NCBI GenBank assembly: GCA_031969655.1
Contig: DALYJX010000007.1
Location: 1 to 64,000, forward strand
Direction: 5' to 3'
Source of the DNA: Microseira sp003486305
GTDB taxonomy: Bacteria; Cyanobacteriota; Cyanobacteriia; Cyanobacteriales; Aerosakkonemataceae
DNA length: 64,000 bases
How positions within the stretch are numbered: the first letter of the stretch is position 1; each line of letters starts with the position of its first letter. The translations under genes were made by a program, and so were the position numbers. This document shows, one piece after another, positions 8,458-16,088 of this stretch. The notes under the pieces were generated by a model. The model did no database searches and was not told where the DNA came from. It saw nothing but the letters and a program-made list of their open reading frames with translations.

Positions 8458-8508
8458 CAATTACCAATTAGCAATTAGCAATTAGCAATTAGCAATTAGC
8501 AATTAGCC
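8458..8508. repeat. STRR heptamer array (CAATTAG)n abutting a start codon
   Basis: Six to seven uninterrupted copies of AATTAGC end two bases before the ATG at 8510. The array occupies the whole position where an RBS would lie. Confidence 0.88.
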
Positions 8509-8509
8509 A

Positions 8510-9622
8510 ATGGCACCCGTAAAATTACAAGAAATTAACCGAAAATTTAATAACGTCACCGCGATTGAAAATATTAACTTTGAAGTTCCTGATGGGGAAT
8601 TTTGGGTGTTAGTAGGGCCATCTGGTTGCGGTAAATCGACGATTTTGCGGACAATTGCGGGATTGGAAACCGCTACATCGGGGAATATTTATATTGGCGA
8701 TACGCTGGTAAATAATATTCCGGCGCGTCAGCGGGATGTGGCGATGGTATTTCAGAATTATGCGCTTTATCCGCATATGACGGTTGCTCAGAATCTTGCT
8801 TTTGGGTTGCAAATGCGGCAAGTTGAGAAGAAAGTTATTAAAGAAAGGGTGGAAACGGTGGCGCGATCGCTCTCTATATCCCACCTATTAGATCGCTTAC
8901 CCAAGCAGTTATCGGGGGGACAGCAGCAGCGGGTGGCGTTAGGGAGAGCGATCGCGCGTCAACCAAAAGTTTTTTTACTCGATGAACCTTTATCGAATTT
9001 AGATGCTCAGTTGCGCGATGATACCCGGGCGGAGTTGAAGCAATTACATCAAAAAGTGGGAATTACGACGATTTATGTGACTCACGATCAAGTGGAAGCG
9101 ATGACGCTGGCTGATAAAATTGTGGTGTTAAATAGAGGGAAAATTCAGCAAATTGGCGACCCGCAATCGATTTATCATCGTCCGGCAAATAGAATGGTGG
9201 CAACGTTTTTGGGTAGTCCGCCGATGAATGTTTTGCCTGTTATTTATACGGGGGAAATGTTTCAGGTGGGGGAACAGTTTTTACCAATTCCGGTTGGGAT
9301 GCGGGAGAGGTTGGGATTGAAGCAGGGTCAAGGTTTTGATTTGGGTATTCGTCCGGAAGATATAAGAGTAATTGAACCGCCAAGACGCCAAGAACGCCAA
9401 GAAGATGAGGGAGAGTTGGTTGCTACGGTGAAGGTTTTGGAACCTTTGGGAAGGGAGATTTTGCTTCGGGTTAGGTTGGATGGGGTGGATTTCCAGGTGA
9501 ATGTTCAGGTGGGGGGAAGTTGGAGGGGGAAGGTTAGCGATCGCATTTCGATTCAATTCGATCTCTCTCGGTTGTTTGTGTTCGATCCAACTACAGGCGA
9601 TACTGTGTATCCTAACCTATAA
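8510..9622 (+). CDS. ABC transporter ATP-binding protein, MalK/UgpC-type
   Basis: 370 residues, normal for the CUT1 sugar/osmolyte importer ATPases. Walker A is GPSGCGKST near residue 39, the Q-loop is FQNYALYPHM, the signature is LSGGQQQR near 137, Walker B is VFLLDEP and the switch is VTHDQ. A C-terminal TOBE/MalK regulatory region starts near 240. It couples ATP hydrolysis at the inner membrane face to import of a sugar, glycerol-3-phosphate or compatible solute. No permease or binding-protein gene is adjacent, so it is an orphan ATPase that may serve several importers, as MsmK-type ATPases do. The start follows a heptamer array and lacks an RBS. Its last 32 codons are duplicated at 10193-10288. 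Confidence 0.93.
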   Translation: MAPVKLQEINRKFNNVTAIENINFEVPDGEFWVLVGPSGCGKSTILRTIAGLETATSGNIYIGDTLVNNIPARQRDVAMVFQNYALYPHMTVAQNLAFGLQMRQVEKKVIKERVETVARSLSISHLLDRLPKQLSGGQQQRVALGRAIARQPKVFLLDEPLSNLDAQLRDDTRAELKQLHQKVGITTIYVTHDQVEAMTLADKIVVLNRGKIQQIGDPQSIYHRPANRMVATFLGSPPMNVLPVIYTGEMFQVGEQFLPIPVGMRERLGLKQGQGFDLGIRPEDIRVIEPPRRQERQEDEGELVATVKVLEPLGREILLRVRLDGVDFQVNVQVGGSWRGKVSDRISIQFDLSRLFVFDPTTGDTVYPNL

Positions 9623-9663
9623 GGCGATCGCAGAATCAGCTACATCGAACTCAGTTTAAGTCA

Positions 9664-10194
9664 ATGAAACATATCGATCCGGAGCGAAGAAAAGCGCTTG
9701 TCGCTCGTAGAGAAGAGTTAAAGAAAAAGCTTTATCGTCAACAACAACGCGAGTCCCGAAAAGATTTGCTCAATCAACTTGATGAAAAGTTGGCTCAGTA
9801 CAAGATTATTTGGGCAGAAGACTCGGTTACCGATCCCATTTCCGCTTGGATAGCAGAAAGTTTTGCTGTCGCTTCGTGGGGACGAATAGATTGGACTCAG
9901 GTTCCAAATTGCGATCAAAGATATTGGAATATTAATCAATATTCCGATTTGCTCGCAACGTTTAAGCAGCTGCTCCTTGAACACCAGTTAGGAGATCCAA
10001 TTGTGAGAGTAACCTGGACTAATGCGAATTCGCTGAGCCTCGAACTCAGTCTGTCACTTGTGGCACAGTATGCGGAGTGGGTATTCCAAGAAGACTGGGA
10101 CACATGGATAATATGTCTTGAACAAAGCTGGTGTATAGAGTGTTATCACGAAGGTGAGCTTTGCTTCGGCTACTCACAGAAAAAGGTAAATTAA
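9664..10194 (+). CDS. Hypothetical protein lodged between duplicated ABC-gene ends
   Basis: 176 residues, family not recognised. The first 55 residues are a charged helix (RREELKKKLYRQQQRESRK). The rest is aromatic-rich, with several Trp (VFQEDWDTWIICLEQSWC), and resembles small cytoplasmic immunity/SUKH-like proteins only in general look. Coding is supported by a full-length frame, an ATG at 9664 preceded by a purine-poor leader, and sense-strand codon use like its neighbours. It lies 41 bp after the ATPase gene and is followed at once by a diverged copy of the ATPase 3' end. This suggests the gene arrived by an insertion that duplicated, or brought with it, that end. Confidence 0.6.
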   Translation: MKHIDPERRKALVARREELKKKLYRQQQRESRKDLLNQLDEKLAQYKIIWAEDSVTDPISAWIAESFAVASWGRIDWTQVPNCDQRYWNINQYSDLLATFKQLLLEHQLGDPIVRVTWTNANSLSLELSLSLVAQYAEWVFQEDWDTWIICLEQSWCIECYHEGELCFGYSQKKVN

Positions 10195-10288
10195 GGTTAG
10201 CGATCGCATTTCGATCCAATTCGATCTGGATCGGTTGTTTATATTCGATCCAACTACAGGCAATACGCTTTACCCGCTTACATCTTGA
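10193..10288 (+). pseudogene. Duplicated C-terminal fragment of the MalK/UgpC ATPase gene
   Basis: Thirty-one codons plus stop reading KVSDRISIQFDLDRLFIF then DPTTGNTLYPLTS. They match the last residues of the ATPase at 9530-9622 (KVSDRISIQFDLSRLFVF then DPTTGDTVYPNL). About 23 bases are identical at the left edge, and the copies then diverge by scattered substitutions, so the duplication is old or came from a homologous allele. There is no start codon; it overlaps the stop of the hypothetical gene upstream. Confidence 0.85.
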
Positions 10289-10310
10289 TCGGTAGGATTA
10301 ACAAATAATA

Positions 10311-10457
10311 TGATATCTGGTTGATTACCCACGATCGGCAGCCGGGACACGGCATTATTAATGTTATCTGTTGGCCCGATATATCTATGATGCCGTGTCC
10401 CTACGCAAAGACGGGGTGAGGTTTTTTATTACGGGCAATTCAACGGACATGATATCA
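10311..10457 (+). repeat. TIR150 palindromic element, GGGACACGGCAT core
   Basis: About 147 bp. The left end TGATATCTGG and the right end GGACATGATATCA are imperfect inverted repeats. The core pairs GGGACACGGCAT (about 10334) with ATGCCGTGTCCC (about 10388). Related copies lie at 35478-35630 (opposite strand), 36076-36236, 37277-37427 and 59660-59783. It has no coding capacity and is MITE-like. Confidence 0.85.
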
Positions 10458-10462
10458 TTTAT

Positions 10463-10484
10463 AACCCGTTTTAACGGGTTTTAG
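10463..10484 (+). terminator. Weak hairpin, possible terminator
   Basis: AACCCGTT (10463-10470) and AACGGGTT (10473-10480) form a perfect 8-bp stem with a 2-base loop followed by TT. It lies past the duplicated ATPase end and near the 3' end of the convergent protease gene. The U-tract is short, so terminator function is uncertain. Confidence 0.3.
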
Positions 10485-10501
10485 CTTTCAGCCATAAATT
10501 T

Positions 10502-10560
10502 ATTTCTGGGCTGATTTCTGGGCTGATTTCTGGGCATTTCTGGGTATTTCTGGGCATTTC
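10502..10560. repeat. Short tandem repeat of ATTTCTGGGC
   Basis: Five units of ATTTCTGGGC, with or without an added TG, run up to the stop codon of the protease gene. They are imperfect, with one GTATTTCTGGG unit. No function is apparent. Confidence 0.7.
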
Positions 10561-11903
10561 TACTGTCTGGTTAATACTAAACTCCCTGTTTCGGCATATC
10601 CCAGGGGATTTCGTTTACCAAATCGCCAATGTTGTTGATATTTATTCAGGAAGTTTTGACCGATAATGCCGTCGATTCCTAGCAAGTTAAAAAGATTATT
10701 GTTTTCGAGAATTACGGTATCGAGTTGAGTATTTTCGTATTGCTGTAAGCTGACTTTTTCTAATTTGATTTTCTTTCCTTTTTCCGTCCCGCAAAATCCG
10801 ATAACGTCTATTTCTTCGGCTTTAGATGCGTCAATTCCCAGTTGTTGAACTAATCTTTTTGATACTACAACTGTAGATGCGCCTGTATCTAAAAGAAATG
10901 AAAATGGCCCCCTTCCGTTAACTCGAACTTGAGCGATGATACTGCCTAATTTCCCGACTAAGGGAATAGCGTTTTGCACGGGAGGTGAAGCGGGTAAAAG
11001 TTTTAGTTCCTGCTTTTTAGGATTTATGATTATATCATAATTGCTTAAAAAATCTAGTCCTAAAACTCCAGATAAATTGCCTGGAATAGATGTTTGCGGT
11101 AGTCCCATACCCAGAATTCCTTCAACTTCCGCGCCCGCTACTTTTAGAATGGGTAAGGGATGTAAATTAACTTGTACGTTTGAGCAGTTATTTCCAACTA
11201 CGGTATATTTGAACAGTTCGGTGGGAACGGGAGTACTTTCTAGTTCTAATTGTTTGGCGATTTGACTATCGATAATTGAACCAGAAGCACCTGTATCTAA
11301 TAAAAAGGTTTTGGTTTCTCTGCCAATTTGAACGGGCAGGGTAAAAAGTTGACTGTCTGGTAGTAATTTTAGTGGAATGTTTGCTTGACCTTTACCTACG
11401 GGTTGAGGGAAAGTGACGCCGCTGAATTGGACAAAGGCGGTGAGGCGATCGCTTGCATCATCTCGCACGCTACCATCAGGATTAAGCAGCACCAAATCAA
11501 ACATACACTGGCTGGAAGCTGCTTGCAAAGCTGTCTCATTCAGTTGGTTTGGATTGGTAATTTTACCTCTGACGCATTCAACTACTTGTTGAAACAGTTG
11601 TTGACCGAGATTTTCGGGTGCGGTTGAATTTCTGTTCTGAGTTGGAGGTGTTTGAGAGAGGGTTGCAGGTATGCCAATCGCTCTTTGAAATAAACCACCA
11701 CCAATTAGGGTAAAAACAATACCTGCAATAAAAATCCCAACGAAAAGCAAACGTTTGAAGCGGCGTTTACAGCAGATTGCAAGCGAGTGAGGGAAAGCCT
11801 TTTGGCTTCGTTTGTGTAGCGGCAGCATTAATGCTGCCGCTACACAAACGAATGCGTACATCATGCGCCTGCAATCCGCTATATTGTCTCTATCAAACAA
11901 CAC
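10560..11903 (-). CDS. Membrane-anchored double retropepsin-like aspartyl protease
   Basis: 447 residues from GTG at 11903, supported by GGAGG seven bases upstream. A single transmembrane helix (RLLFVGIFIAGIVFTLIGGG, about residues 51-70) anchors it with the protease part outside the cytoplasm. Two retropepsin-type domains follow, with catalytic Asp203 in FLLDTGASGSII and Asp339 in FLLDTGASTVVV. Each DTG could pair with the other in one chain, or the protein could dimerise. Residues 8-45 are encoded by a 116-bp TA-flanked palindrome (11768-11883) inserted in frame. Without it the N-terminus reads MLFDRDNKRRFKRLLF, a normal short cytoplasmic tail. Substrate unknown. Confidence 0.88.
   Translation of the reverse strand: MLFDRDNIADCRRMMYAFVCVAAALMLPLHKRSQKAFPHSLAICCKRRFKRLLFVGIFIAGIVFTLIGGGLFQRAIGIPATLSQTPPTQNRNSTAPENLGQQLFQQVVECVRGKITNPNQLNETALQAASSQCMFDLVLLNPDGSVRDDASDRLTAFVQFSGVTFPQPVGKGQANIPLKLLPDSQLFTLPVQIGRETKTFLLDTGASGSIIDSQIAKQLELESTPVPTELFKYTVVGNNCSNVQVNLHPLPILKVAGAEVEGILGMGLPQTSIPGNLSGVLGLDFLSNYDIIINPKKQELKLLPASPPVQNAIPLVGKLGSIIAQVRVNGRGPFSFLLDTGASTVVVSKRLVQQLGIDASKAEEIDVIGFCGTEKGKKIKLEKVSLQQYENTQLDTVILENNNLFNLLGIDGIIGQNFLNKYQQHWRFGKRNPLGYAETGSLVLTRQ
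11768..11883. repeat. TA117 palindromic element, copy A (in frame inside protease gene)
   Basis: Ends TACAGCAG and CCGCTATA are near inverted repeats. The centre is GTAGCGGCAGCATTAATG with its complement. On the minus strand the element plus flanking TA adds 114 bases (38 codons) without stops to the protease N-terminus. Copies B-E lie at 18913-19028, 52393-52509, 58688-58804 and 59080-59197. Confidence 0.9.
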
Positions 11904-11928
11904 TTTTTTTCCTCCCTCTCCCTCGACC

Positions 11929-12990
11929 TTATCCTGCTTGTCTAGTCTGAAACTGTATCAATTGACTCGGTGTAACCGCCCCATGTTCGGTAACGATCGC
12001 TGTAATTAATTCAGCAGGCGTGACATCAAACGCGGGGTTATAAAATTCTGCCCCAAATGGAGTCAAGTTTACCTCGCCTACCTGATAAATTTCAGCCGCA
12101 TCTCGTTCTTCGATGGGAATTTTGCTGCCATCTGGTAAGTCAAAATCAATTGTAGAAAGAGGTGCAGCAACGAAGAAAGGAATTTTATGCGCGTTGGCGA
12201 CAATTGCCAAACTGTACGTGCCGATTTTATTAGCGGTATCGCCGTTAGCAGCAATTCTATCCGCACCGACGACTACGGCATGAATTAAACCTTGTTTCAT
12301 GCAATGCGCCGCCATATTATCGGTAATAACGGTAACCGGGATGCGTTCTTGTACGCATTCCCAGGCGGTGAGTTTAGCGCCTTGCAAGCGGGGGCGGGTT
12401 TCGTCGGCGTATACTTTTGCTAGACGACCTTCGCGCCATGCAGAACGCACAACGCCTAAAGCAGTCCCGTATCCGCCTGTAGCTAAGGCTCCGGCGTTGC
12501 AGTGGGTTAATATTGTTAGCTGTTGCGGGGTTTTGGGTAGAACATCTAGACCGCGATCGCCTATCATCCGACAAATTTGGATATCGTCGGCGTTGATTTT
12601 TTGCGCTTTGGTGAGTAAAACGCTTTTGATGTAGCTTACCGATCCTAGAGTTTGACGGGCGGTTTTGAGCATTTGCGCGATCGCCCAAAATAAATTTACC
12701 GCCGTCGGACGTGTCGCCCCCAATATCTCGCCAACTTTCTCTAATTCGGCGATAAACTCTTCGCGATCGTCTGTCTCAATCTCCCGCGCCCCCAAGTACA
12801 TCCCATAAGCGGCGGCGACTCCAATTGCAGGCGCACCTCGCACTATCATATTTTTGATCGCCTGCGCCATATCTTCATAACATTTAATTTCTATTATCGC
12901 GTACTCGTTGGGCAAGCGAGTTTGGTCGATGAGGAAAACGCGGTCTTCTTCCCAAATTACGGGATAAACGTTGCTGGTGGATAAATTCAT
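11929..12990 (-). CDS. mtnA: S-methyl-5-thioribose-1-phosphate isomerase
   Basis: About 353 residues from the ATG at 12990. The upstream in-frame TTG at 12999 adds only three residues. Motifs typical of MtnA are MIVRGAPAIGVAAAYGMYLG near residue 47, the catalytic-Cys loop LTHCNAGALATGGYGTALGV near 160, and GADRIAANGDTANKIGTYSL with the catalytic Asp near 240. It interconverts methylthioribose-1-phosphate and methylthioribulose-1-phosphate in the methionine salvage pathway, in the cytoplasm. It lies 19 bp after the sirtuin gene on the same strand, so the two are probably co-transcribed. Confidence 0.96.
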   Translation of the reverse strand: MNLSTSNVYPVIWEEDRVFLIDQTRLPNEYAIIEIKCYEDMAQAIKNMIVRGAPAIGVAAAYGMYLGAREIETDDREEFIAELEKVGEILGATRPTAVNLFWAIAQMLKTARQTLGSVSYIKSVLLTKAQKINADDIQICRMIGDRGLDVLPKTPQQLTILTHCNAGALATGGYGTALGVVRSAWREGRLAKVYADETRPRLQGAKLTAWECVQERIPVTVITDNMAAHCMKQGLIHAVVVGADRIAANGDTANKIGTYSLAIVANAHKIPFFVAAPLSTIDFDLPDGSKIPIEERDAAEIYQVGEVNLTPFGAEFYNPAFDVTPAELITAIVTEHGAVTPSQLIQFQTRQAG

Positions 12991-13009
12991 GGCAGTCAAT
13001 GTAATGAAT

Positions 13010-13735
13010 TTACTGATATTTTGCCTTTAGAACTGCAACCAGTTCCGGTACTTTTTGTGCTGCTGTACCTTCTATGACTGTAAAGCCATTGAGGACATCG
13101 TAAGCAGGATTGGGATCGATAAAGTATTTTTCTTTAACGTCACCAAAAAATCGCAGCAGATTGGCTGCTGGATAGACTGTAGCAGATGTGCCGACACCGA
13201 TAAACGCATCTACCTGAGACACTATCTCATATAATCGATCGGTTCTCATATCGACTGCTTCGCCGAACCAAACAACATCGGGACGTAGTTGTCTGTTGCA
13301 TTTCGGGCAAAGGTCGCCAATTTGAGTTGGTGAGCGCGTCGCAGCGCGATAATCGCATTGCCAGTCAGCATCGATTGGCCCAATGCTATAATGCCACTCG
13401 CATTTGTGGTAATCGATTCGCCCGTGCAAATGCCATACTTCTTTGACGCCAGCTTGTTCGAGTAGGGTATCGATATTTTGGGTAATACAGATAACATCAA
13501 AGTAAGAAGAAAGGTCTGCGATCGCAAGATGTGCAGCATTTGGCTTACACTTTTGCATCTGGAGAAATCTTTCTTCGTAAAAATCAAGCACCAGCTGTTT
13601 ATTTCGTATCCACCCGAACGGCGTAGCCACATCTTCAATGCGGTATCCTTCCCAAAGACCCCCTGCATCTCTAAAAGTAGGTATACCACTTTCTGCCGAA
13701 AGCCCCGCCCCACTAAAAATAACAATCTTTCCCAT
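13010..13735 (-). CDS. Sir2-family NAD-dependent protein deacylase
   Basis: 241 residues from the ATG at 13735. The frame is open further upstream, but that part is repeat sequence (13760-13863). The NAD-binding motif GAGLSAESGIPTFR, TQNIDTLLEQAG and the catalytic His in HLHGR are all present. A zinc-ribbon is suggested by Cys in YHKCEW and by LCPKC. It fits the bacterial CobB-like class III group that removes acetyl or other acyl groups from lysine, using NAD. It is upstream of mtnA in the same orientation with a 19-bp gap. A link to dxs upstream is unlikely because a palindromic repeat lies between them. Confidence 0.93.
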   Translation of the reverse strand: MGKIVIFSGAGLSAESGIPTFRDAGGLWEGYRIEDVATPFGWIRNKQLVLDFYEERFLQMQKCKPNAAHLAIADLSSYFDVICITQNIDTLLEQAGVKEVWHLHGRIDYHKCEWHYSIGPIDADWQCDYRAATRSPTQIGDLCPKCNRQLRPDVVWFGEAVDMRTDRLYEIVSQVDAFIGVGTSATVYPAANLLRFFGDVKEKYFIDPNPAYDVLNGFTVIEGTAAQKVPELVAVLKAKYQ

Positions 13736-13759
13736 AAAATTCTTTACTATTCTCGTATT

Positions 13760-13863
13760 CTCGTTCCAAGGTTCTACCTTGGAACGCCTTACTAGAGGCT
13801 CTGCCTCTATTCTAAGGCGGCAGAGCCGCCGCAAGGCATTTCCAGGTAGAACCTGGAAACGAG
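13760..13863. repeat. Compound palindromic repeat (GGTTCTACC type)
   Basis: The outer arms are CTCGTTCCAAGGTTCTACCT and the complementary CCAGGTAGAACCTGGAAACG. Inner hairpins are AGAGGCTCTGCCTCT and GGCGGCAGAGCCGCC. A shortened relative (TTCCCAGGTTCCTACCTGGG) sits inside the CHAT gene at 19056-19085. Confidence 0.82.
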
Positions 13864-13877
13864 AAAAACAAGATAAT

Positions 13878-15785
13878 CTAGCTAACAGTTGCTGGCTGTT
13901 GCTTAAAGAAAGCAGTGCGAATTCGTTCGGCAATTTGTGCAGGCATTAAGCCTAAATCTGCCTTCGATTCGTTCGGTTCGGCATGATCGACTAAAATATC
14001 GGGAATGCCAATTCGCTTCACTGGCACTGCTACATCATTATCCAACAACGATTCAGCCACAGCGGAACCAAAACCGCCCATGATGCAACCTTCTTCTAAA
14101 GTTACAACTCGTCCAATTTGCCTCGCCAAGGGCGCAATTAGTTCGGTATCCAAAGGTTTAGCAAATCGGGCATTAATTACCGTTGCTTCAATTCCATGTT
14201 CGCTGAGAATTTCCGCAGCTTGCATTGCCGGATAAACCATCGTTCCATATCCCAACAACAGTACATCATCCCCTTGACGCAGAATTTCGGCTTTCCCAAT
14301 CGGCAGTCCTTCCCATCCTTCTTCCATTAAGGGGACGCCGTAACCGTTGCCGCGCGGATATCGCATAGCAATCGGGCCAGCAGTATAATTTACCCCTGTC
14401 ACGAGCATTTGTTGCAATTCTGCTTCATCTTTGGGTGCCATTAACACCATATTGGGAATGCAACGGAGATAGGCAATATCGTACATTCCTTGGTGGGTTG
14501 GGCCATCTGCACCCACAATTCCCGCCCTGTCCATACAGAAGAAAACGGGTAAGTTTTGAATGCAAACATCGTGAATAATTTGGTCGTAGGCGCGTTGCAG
14601 GAAAGTAGAATAAATTGCTACAAGCGGGCGCATTCCTTCGCAAGCTAACCCAGCGGCGAGGGTAACCGCGTGTTGTTCGGCAATGCCTACGTCGATGTAT
14701 TGTTTGGGTAGTTTGGCTTGCAGTTTATCTAAACCCGTTCCTGTCGCCATTGCGGCGGTAATGCCGATAATTTTGGGGTTATTTTCGGCAAGTTTAACTA
14801 GGGTATGGGCAAAGACTTTGGCGTAGGCGGGTGGTTTGGGTTTACTGGAAGGAATTGCTTTTCCAGTTGTTAAATTAAACGGAGATTGGGCGTGATATCC
14901 AACTTGGTCTTTTTCGGCAATTTCATAACCTTTGCCTTTGGTTGTTGCGACGTGTACCAAAACTGGCCCGGTAATTTTATGGGCTTGTTGGAAGGTGGCA
15001 ATTAATTCTTCTAAATTATGACCATCTACCGGGCCGATGTAGGTAAAGCCGAGTTCTTCAAATACCGCCCCGACTTTTGGCACTGCTAAGCGTTTCATCC
15101 CTTCTTTTACCCGTGCCAATTCGGGGGATAAAGATTCGCCGACGAAGGGCAGGTGCTTGAACTGCTCTTCTAAATTATCGGTGATAAACTGCACGGGGTC
15201 GCTGAGGCGCATTTTGTTTAAATAGCGGGGAATTGCGCCAACGTTGGGCGAAATCGACATTTCGTTGTCGTTTAGCACCACTAGCAGGTTGGTTTTGGGC
15301 AAGTGTCCCGCGTGGTTAATCGCTTCTAGCGCCATACCGCCGGTTAAGGCACCGTCCCCAATCACGGCGACGACTTTAAAGTTATCTCCTTTGGCGTCCC
15401 GCGCCAAGGCCATGCCCAAACCAGCAGAAATACTGGTTGAAGCGTGTCCGGCGCCGAAGTGGTCGAATTTGCTTTCGCACCGCTTCAGATACCCGGCGAT
15501 ACCGTCTTTTTGCCGCAGGGTGTGGAAGTTATGGTAACGCCCGGTAATCATTTTATGGGGATAGGCTTGGTGTCCCACGTCCCAGATGACTTTATCCCGG
15601 TCTAGATCTAGGGTCTGGTAAAGTGCTAGTGTTAGTTCCACCACACCCAACCCAGGGCCGAGGTGACCGCCGCTGGTCGCCACGGTTTGTAAATGCTTCT
15701 CCCGCATCTGACGGGCAATTTGCTTAAGTTGATGTATCGACAGCCCGTGCAACTGGTTGGGATGGGTGACTTCACTCAAGTGCAT
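13878..15785 (-). CDS. dxs: 1-deoxy-D-xylulose-5-phosphate synthase
   Basis: 635 residues, the usual length. The thiamine-diphosphate motif is GDGALTGGMALEAINHAG (about 142-159). The N-terminal part shows TSGGHLGPGLGVVELTLALY and the family's DVGHQAYPHK. The pyrimidine-domain part shows GIAEQHAVTLAAGLA with the conserved Glu. It condenses pyruvate and glyceraldehyde-3-phosphate, the first step of the MEP isoprenoid pathway that supplies carotenoids, the chlorophyll phytyl tail and quinones. The ATG at 15785 gives the canonical MHLSEVTHPNQL start. It appears monocistronic, with a palindrome 76 bp upstream. Confidence 0.98.
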   Translation of the reverse strand: MHLSEVTHPNQLHGLSIHQLKQIARQMREKHLQTVATSGGHLGPGLGVVELTLALYQTLDLDRDKVIWDVGHQAYPHKMITGRYHNFHTLRQKDGIAGYLKRCESKFDHFGAGHASTSISAGLGMALARDAKGDNFKVVAVIGDGALTGGMALEAINHAGHLPKTNLLVVLNDNEMSISPNVGAIPRYLNKMRLSDPVQFITDNLEEQFKHLPFVGESLSPELARVKEGMKRLAVPKVGAVFEELGFTYIGPVDGHNLEELIATFQQAHKITGPVLVHVATTKGKGYEIAEKDQVGYHAQSPFNLTTGKAIPSSKPKPPAYAKVFAHTLVKLAENNPKIIGITAAMATGTGLDKLQAKLPKQYIDVGIAEQHAVTLAAGLACEGMRPLVAIYSTFLQRAYDQIIHDVCIQNLPVFFCMDRAGIVGADGPTHQGMYDIAYLRCIPNMVLMAPKDEAELQQMLVTGVNYTAGPIAMRYPRGNGYGVPLMEEGWEGLPIGKAEILRQGDDVLLLGYGTMVYPAMQAAEILSEHGIEATVINARFAKPLDTELIAPLARQIGRVVTLEEGCIMGGFGSAVAESLLDNDVAVPVKRIGIPDILVDHAEPNESKADLGLMPAQIAERIRTAFFKQQPATVS

Positions 15786-15860
15786 GGCATTCTCTCTTGT
15801 TTATTGAGATTTTATTTACCTTTATTAATTTAGTGGATTTGTTCGTTACTTCTTTGTAAG

Positions 15861-15879
15861 TAAATATTATTAATATTTA
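15861..15879. promoter_or_regulatory. 19-bp perfect palindrome between dxs and the adhesin gene
   Basis: TAAATATTA and TAATATTTA flank a single T. The site lies 76 bp upstream of the dxs start and 210 bp upstream of the divergent adhesin gene, a plausible operator position. It is AT-only, so chance is not excluded. The rest of 15786-16088 holds an AT-rich stretch and a HIP1 site near 15965; no gene was seen. Confidence 0.35.
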
Positions 15880-16088
15880 AGGTAAGTAATATTTCTTATT
15901 TATCCCTTGGCGATTCTGCCGCACGCCTACGGGGGAATAGGTCTTGCTGTCCGCTGGGTCTGCGCGATCGCTCCCCTCATCATTTGACAAATAGAAATAA
16001 ATATGCTAATAATACAAATTTTCCGTCTGGTGCGTTCACAGAGCGTATAAAGGAGTAGGTAGCGCCAACATAAGGAAAATGGTACGAA

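Noticed and set aside
13736..13933. N-terminal extension of the sirtuin to 13933
   Set aside because: The extra codons come from a palindromic repeat (13760-13863) and overlap dxs; the family N-terminus starts at 13735.
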